Source of the DNA: Aquimarina aggregata
GTDB lineage: Bacteria > Bacteroidota > Bacteroidia > Flavobacteriales > Flavobacteriaceae
DNA: 64,000 nt
NCBI RefSeq assembly: GCF_001632745.1
Contig: NZ_LQRT01000001.1
Span: 186,001 to 250,000 of the forward strand
Direction of reading: 5' to 3'
In this document: piece after piece, positions 60,887 through 64,000 of the stretch
Layout: the number at the start of each line of letters is the position of its first letter
Numbering within the stretch: position 1 is the first letter of the stretch
The notes under the pieces: generated by a model
What the model was told of the DNA's origin: nothing
The model's input: the letters and a program-made list of their open reading frames with translations, nothing else
Database searches by the model: none
Made by a program: the position numbers and the translations under genes

Positions 60887-61006
60887 TCAAAAATGATTCA
60901 AATAGTTACATAACGTCCTGTTTCGAATGGATAATCTATTAATCCATCGATAGTCACACTGGTTAAACAGTGATTTCGGTGCGGTATGTATTCTATTTTG
61001 TGTCAT
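60887..61006 (-). ncRNA. Short transcription unit A (RNA or 39-codon peptide)
   Basis: Between a possible promoter (TTTGG and ATATTTG near 61015-61050) and the terminator at 60824-60853. It folds into CACTG/CAGTG and ATGGAT/ATCCAT hairpins and also holds a 39-codon frame (MTQNRIHTAPKSLFNQ...). It could be a small RNA or a decayed tRNA remnant; the peptide has no recognised relatives. Confidence 0.35.
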
Positions 61007-61118
61007 TTTGTTATACAAATATTTGTTATTTATAATTTAACTTCCAAATTTATTTTTGAAATTGGAATCTTTTTTTGTTTTCATTATTAGATATTAAGCC
61101 TATTATTTCTAAGAAATG

Positions 61119-63542
61119 TTAACCTCCAACTCTAAACTCTAATTGTCCTTCTAACCCTTTTATATTATCATTGATAATAGGTTGAATCCATTTTGGTCGA
61201 TCTGGAATGTTTCCTTTTTTTACTTTTGATTTCCATTGATCATCATCAAATATTTCTCCTATAAACTCATGATATGAAAATATAGAACCTCGAGAAATAT
61301 AATATTCTCCATTTATGGGAACTATCACATATATATCATCTGCATGTCCAACCGCCACATTTAGATTGCTCCTTTTGTAAGAGTAGACATCGGCTATAAG
61401 TGCCATTGATTTCTCACGTTCGGAAAGATGATCTGTTTCTAACAGTCCAAAAAGAATATATTCTATAGTTCCGCCCACATGATGTAATTCATCATAGATT
61501 TCACTTGAAACAGTTTTTCCTTCTACTTGTTGATACGCTACTAATCTCAATTTCTCTCCTAGATCTTTTATTTCTTTTAATTCGGAAGCAAAGGTTGAAT
61601 CAAACTTGGAAATATTTTCCAACCATTTAACTAGTTCTAATGCAGTATCCCAGAACCTTAAATTAGGTTCTACATAACTATAATGTTGTGGAGGTTCTGG
61701 TCCTCCTCCCTGTCCGGACTCTGCGGCAAATGGTTTTTCTTGATACAATATCAAATCATGTTTGATATGAGCCCAAGATGCTAATGCGGTTGACAACTCT
61801 TTTCTATTATAGGCATTGGTTTTCATATAATCCGGATAACGGTCATCTTCTGAAGTTGCCTGTAAAGCAGTTTGAACCCCTTTATAACCATAATTGTTGT
61901 CCCAATCTTCGAACTTATAAAATTGTTCTTGTAGACTAGATAATCTTTCATTAAACTCTGACCATTTATCGCCGTATTTGTATTCGTTGAAAAGTATTTC
62001 TTCAGCAGTTTTGTTATTAAATACAGCTGGAAGATCCAAACCATTAGGAAAAGGACGTTTAGAATTTAGATCATCTACATGCACTAATCTGGAAAAAATT
62101 TCTCCGGTGATAGAATATGTACTCGATAAGAAAAATAGTCTTTTAATTTCTTTTTCTTCATTTCTAAATTCTTTTCCAAATACTCTTTTTACTCGTTCTT
62201 TATCAAAGCCATCTAAATACGTTATAATTTTATTTACGTTAGTATCTGATAACGTTTCCTCCAAATTAGTATCTCCTAATGCTTGAATAAGGTTAGACAT
62301 GGAGAGATTATCTTCTTGCCCTGCCAATTTTTCTATAATAGAAACATATTGTTGGTATTTCTCATACAGGTTTTGATCACTTTTTATAGCATACGCCATT
62401 GTTATTAGCCCTTTGAGTTCTTTTTTATTTTTAATGTTGATCCCATTTAAGCTAATCCATTTAAACCCTTTAAAATATTTTTTAAGCGTGTCACTTTTGG
62501 TATAATGTCCTCTTGGTTTTAGTTCTTTATAATTAACCAATATATTTGGGATAAAACTTGGTTTTCCCTGAATTAGGTTTATCGCTTCTTTTTCTGAATC
62601 AAACTCGAGAGCATAATCATCCGGAACAACATATTTTTTTTCTCCCATTGCATATTGGGCGGTAGCGGTATACATCTGCGCCCATTCTAAGGAAGATTTA
62701 AGGTTTTTATTGTCTTCACTCTTTGCTAGTGCTGAGAGTTTATAAGATGCTTCTTCTAGTATCGTTTTTAATTGCACATACATGAAATTTTCATCAAGTT
62801 TTTCTAAACTCGTGGAGAAATATTTATGTAGTATAAACAAGTACAAATCTGTAGTAATATAATGAGGAATGTATTCATAAGCATTTTCATCATAGGTATA
62901 AAAGGGCATAGATCTATTGGCTTCAAGAATGCTAAAATTTTGATTACTAAAATCATTCTGAACTTTTTGTGGAATTTCTTTGAACTGCTTTTTATTCACA
63001 ATGAGATCGGCATTGTATAATTCTAATCTATTCTTATCCGTAATTGTTTTAAGTTCTTTTCTTTTCTCCTCTTCTTCTTTAATTTTACTAATCAATTCTT
63101 GTTCTTCTTCTGAAAGAATAACTTCAAAATCATCTACATCAAATATTGGCATGTACCATTTTGAGCGATTAAAATGACCTCTCAAAAAAGCATCATCAAA
63201 CAAATGTCCATTTCGAGCATAGATTTCGTTACGTAATAAGCGCAACTCATCATATGATAAAACTGATAAATCTTCTGGGAATTTTTTAGGTTCCCATATC
63301 TGATATTTCATGTCTTGCCACTCATAAAACTCTTGGATATGAGGGATTTCATAGTACTTTTTTAAATATCCTTTAGCCCCATAATCGACTGAAACAAGCT
63401 CTGATGGTGGCTGATCCATTGAGGATTGATCTATTACTTCGACCTTTTTTTGTTCTTTTTCTTTTGGGGGTGCTGTCTTTTTTTTGCAATTAGTTATTAT
63501 TGATACTGATGCCAGAAAAAAAATGATTTTATAAATTTTCAT
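61119..63542 (-). CDS. YARHG / DUF3160 domain lipoprotein
   Basis: 807 residues. Lipobox ending Cys19 (SIITNC) followed by a Lys-rich linker. A YARHG-type motif at ~97-140 (RLLRNEIYARNGHLFDDAFL). The remainder (~180-790) is a large mixed alpha/beta region with DUF3160 features (YITTDLYLFILHKYFSTSL, RRLFFLSSTYSITGEIFSRL, LVHVDDLNSKRPFPNG). Surface lipoprotein of unknown enzymatic role. It follows a partial exported protein gene after 32 bp. Confidence 0.82.
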   Translation of the reverse strand: MKIYKIIFFLASVSIITNCKKKTAPPKEKEQKKVEVIDQSSMDQPPSELVSVDYGAKGYLKKYYEIPHIQEFYEWQDMKYQIWEPKKFPEDLSVLSYDELRLLRNEIYARNGHLFDDAFLRGHFNRSKWYMPIFDVDDFEVILSEEEQELISKIKEEEEKRKELKTITDKNRLELYNADLIVNKKQFKEIPQKVQNDFSNQNFSILEANRSMPFYTYDENAYEYIPHYITTDLYLFILHKYFSTSLEKLDENFMYVQLKTILEEASYKLSALAKSEDNKNLKSSLEWAQMYTATAQYAMGEKKYVVPDDYALEFDSEKEAINLIQGKPSFIPNILVNYKELKPRGHYTKSDTLKKYFKGFKWISLNGINIKNKKELKGLITMAYAIKSDQNLYEKYQQYVSIIEKLAGQEDNLSMSNLIQALGDTNLEETLSDTNVNKIITYLDGFDKERVKRVFGKEFRNEEKEIKRLFFLSSTYSITGEIFSRLVHVDDLNSKRPFPNGLDLPAVFNNKTAEEILFNEYKYGDKWSEFNERLSSLQEQFYKFEDWDNNYGYKGVQTALQATSEDDRYPDYMKTNAYNRKELSTALASWAHIKHDLILYQEKPFAAESGQGGGPEPPQHYSYVEPNLRFWDTALELVKWLENISKFDSTFASELKEIKDLGEKLRLVAYQQVEGKTVSSEIYDELHHVGGTIEYILFGLLETDHLSEREKSMALIADVYSYKRSNLNVAVGHADDIYVIVPINGEYYISRGSIFSYHEFIGEIFDDDQWKSKVKKGNIPDRPKWIQPIINDNIKGLEGQLEFRVGG

Positions 63543-63574
63543 CTATTTAATTTTTATCATAAGGTTGGTTGATT

Positions 63575-64000
63575 TCATTTATTGGTTAAAGCAAATCCAA
63601 AGTCATCCCATTTATAGATTCTTTGATGTTTTTTACCTTTTTTATCTACTTCTATAGTTTGTAGGTAATTATATCGATTTTTGGTATACGGGCTAAAACT
63701 ATCTACATCATCGATAAACTTTGTCCCCAACCATAATGGACTAAGACGCTTTTCTTTATAGCTATATATATTTAATCTCTTTTTTTCTTCTTGATCAAAG
63801 TGTACTTTCTTTTTTATTCCTAACAAAATATCTATTATCCCATTATTATCGATATCAGAAAAATGCATTTCTGATAGTTCTCCAAATAACCCAACAGTAT
63901 TAGATCGAGAATTTGGTGTATGAACTGTTAAAACCTTCTGTCCTGATTGCATCTTTTTTATGGTTGAATATATAGTATCTTTTGTAGATACCCACAAGGT
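63575..64000 (-). CDS. Exported protein with FG-GAP-like repeats, 5' end outside window
   Basis: About 140 residues visible; the frame continues past the right edge. It includes HFSDIDNNGIIDILLGIKKK, the calcium-binding-like DxDNNGxxD pattern seen in FG-GAP/VCBS propellers, and YKEKRLSPLWLGTKFID. Upstream partner of the DUF3160 lipoprotein on the same strand. Function unknown. Confidence 0.7.
   Translation of the reverse strand, partial: TLWVSTKDTIYSTIKKMQSGQKVLTVHTPNSRSNTVGLFGELSEMHFSDIDNNGIIDILLGIKKKVHFDQEEKKRLNIYSYKEKRLSPLWLGTKFIDDVDSFSPYTKNRYNYLQTIEVDKKGKKHQRIYKWDDFGFALTNK

Noticed and set aside
1..64000. CRISPR arrays, insertion sequences with transposase, prophage genes
   Set aside because: No regularly spaced repeats, no transposase, integrase or phage structural gene recognised anywhere in the window.

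Overview
The window is AT-rich Bacteroidota DNA, almost certainly a marine Flavobacteriaceae and possibly an Aquimarina-like genome, though the genus is a guess. Evidence: glucanases with type IX secretion (T9SS) C-terminal domains, a carboxypeptidase-regulatory-type TonB-dependent receptor, a DUF4374 lipoprotein, a GldL-like microprotein, and promoters of the Bacteroidota TAnnTTTG type.

Layout. 0-4.7 kb: the 5' part of an exported protein, a large GT-C-like membrane protein and a divergent family 2 glycosyltransferase, a surface-glycan type locus. 4.8-6.7 kb: a TetR/DoxX/short-chain dehydrogenase set with paired operators. 6.8-11.8 kb: a nitric-oxide detoxification block on the minus strand (Rrf2/NsrR-like regulator, membrane protein, ferredoxin, cupin, quinol NO reductase, group III truncated hemoglobin, two small proteins). 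11.9-30 kb: an iron/siderophore locus. It holds a TonB receptor, DUF4374 lipoprotein and PepSY reductase, a divergent AraC regulator, and an eight-gene minus-strand biosynthetic operon: PLP decarboxylase, N-hydroxylase, MFS exporter, two tandem GNAT-IucA/IucC fusion synthetases, fatty-acid hydroxylase-like protein, membrane acyltransferase and crotonase. The receptor promoter and the biosynthesis promoter share a two-part conserved module, so they look like one regulon.

30.2-38.3 kb: beta-1,3-glucan use (GH64 and GH16 enzymes with the same crystallin-CBM6-T9SS tail) and a sensor-regulator with periplasmic propeller and LuxR-type HTH. 38.6-40.1 kb: a metalloprotease lipoprotein, a decayed copy of its 3' end, and a truncated, active-site-damaged copy of the 3.8 kb glycosyltransferase. 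41-43.6 kb: isocitrate lyase and a LysR regulator. 44-53.6 kb: a redox/electrophile-defence block (two Old Yellow Enzymes, nitroreductase, quinone reductase, tautomerase, ABM monooxygenase, peroxiredoxin, three NTF2-like proteins, SDR) around an AraC regulator; two of its promoters carry the same 39-bp motif at the same distance from the -7 box. 53.9-57.4 kb: small hypothetical genes, a GldL-like protein and an SPFH protein.

57.9-60.6 kb is the oddest region: a minus-strand array of about a dozen closely packed, mostly single-copy tRNA genes with tRNA-like wrecks at both ends. Members show unusual features: sequence inserted in the T loop or T arm, Leu anticodons on short-variable-arm tRNAs, a lost D arm, a duplicated tRNA 3' half, and a recurrent CA (not CCA) after the discriminator base. 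61.1-64 kb: a YARHG/DUF3160 lipoprotein and a partial exported protein.

All functional calls come from reading motifs and layout by eye; no database search was run. The three places most worth following up are the tRNA array, the siderophore cluster with its shared promoter module, and the AraC-linked redox regulon.
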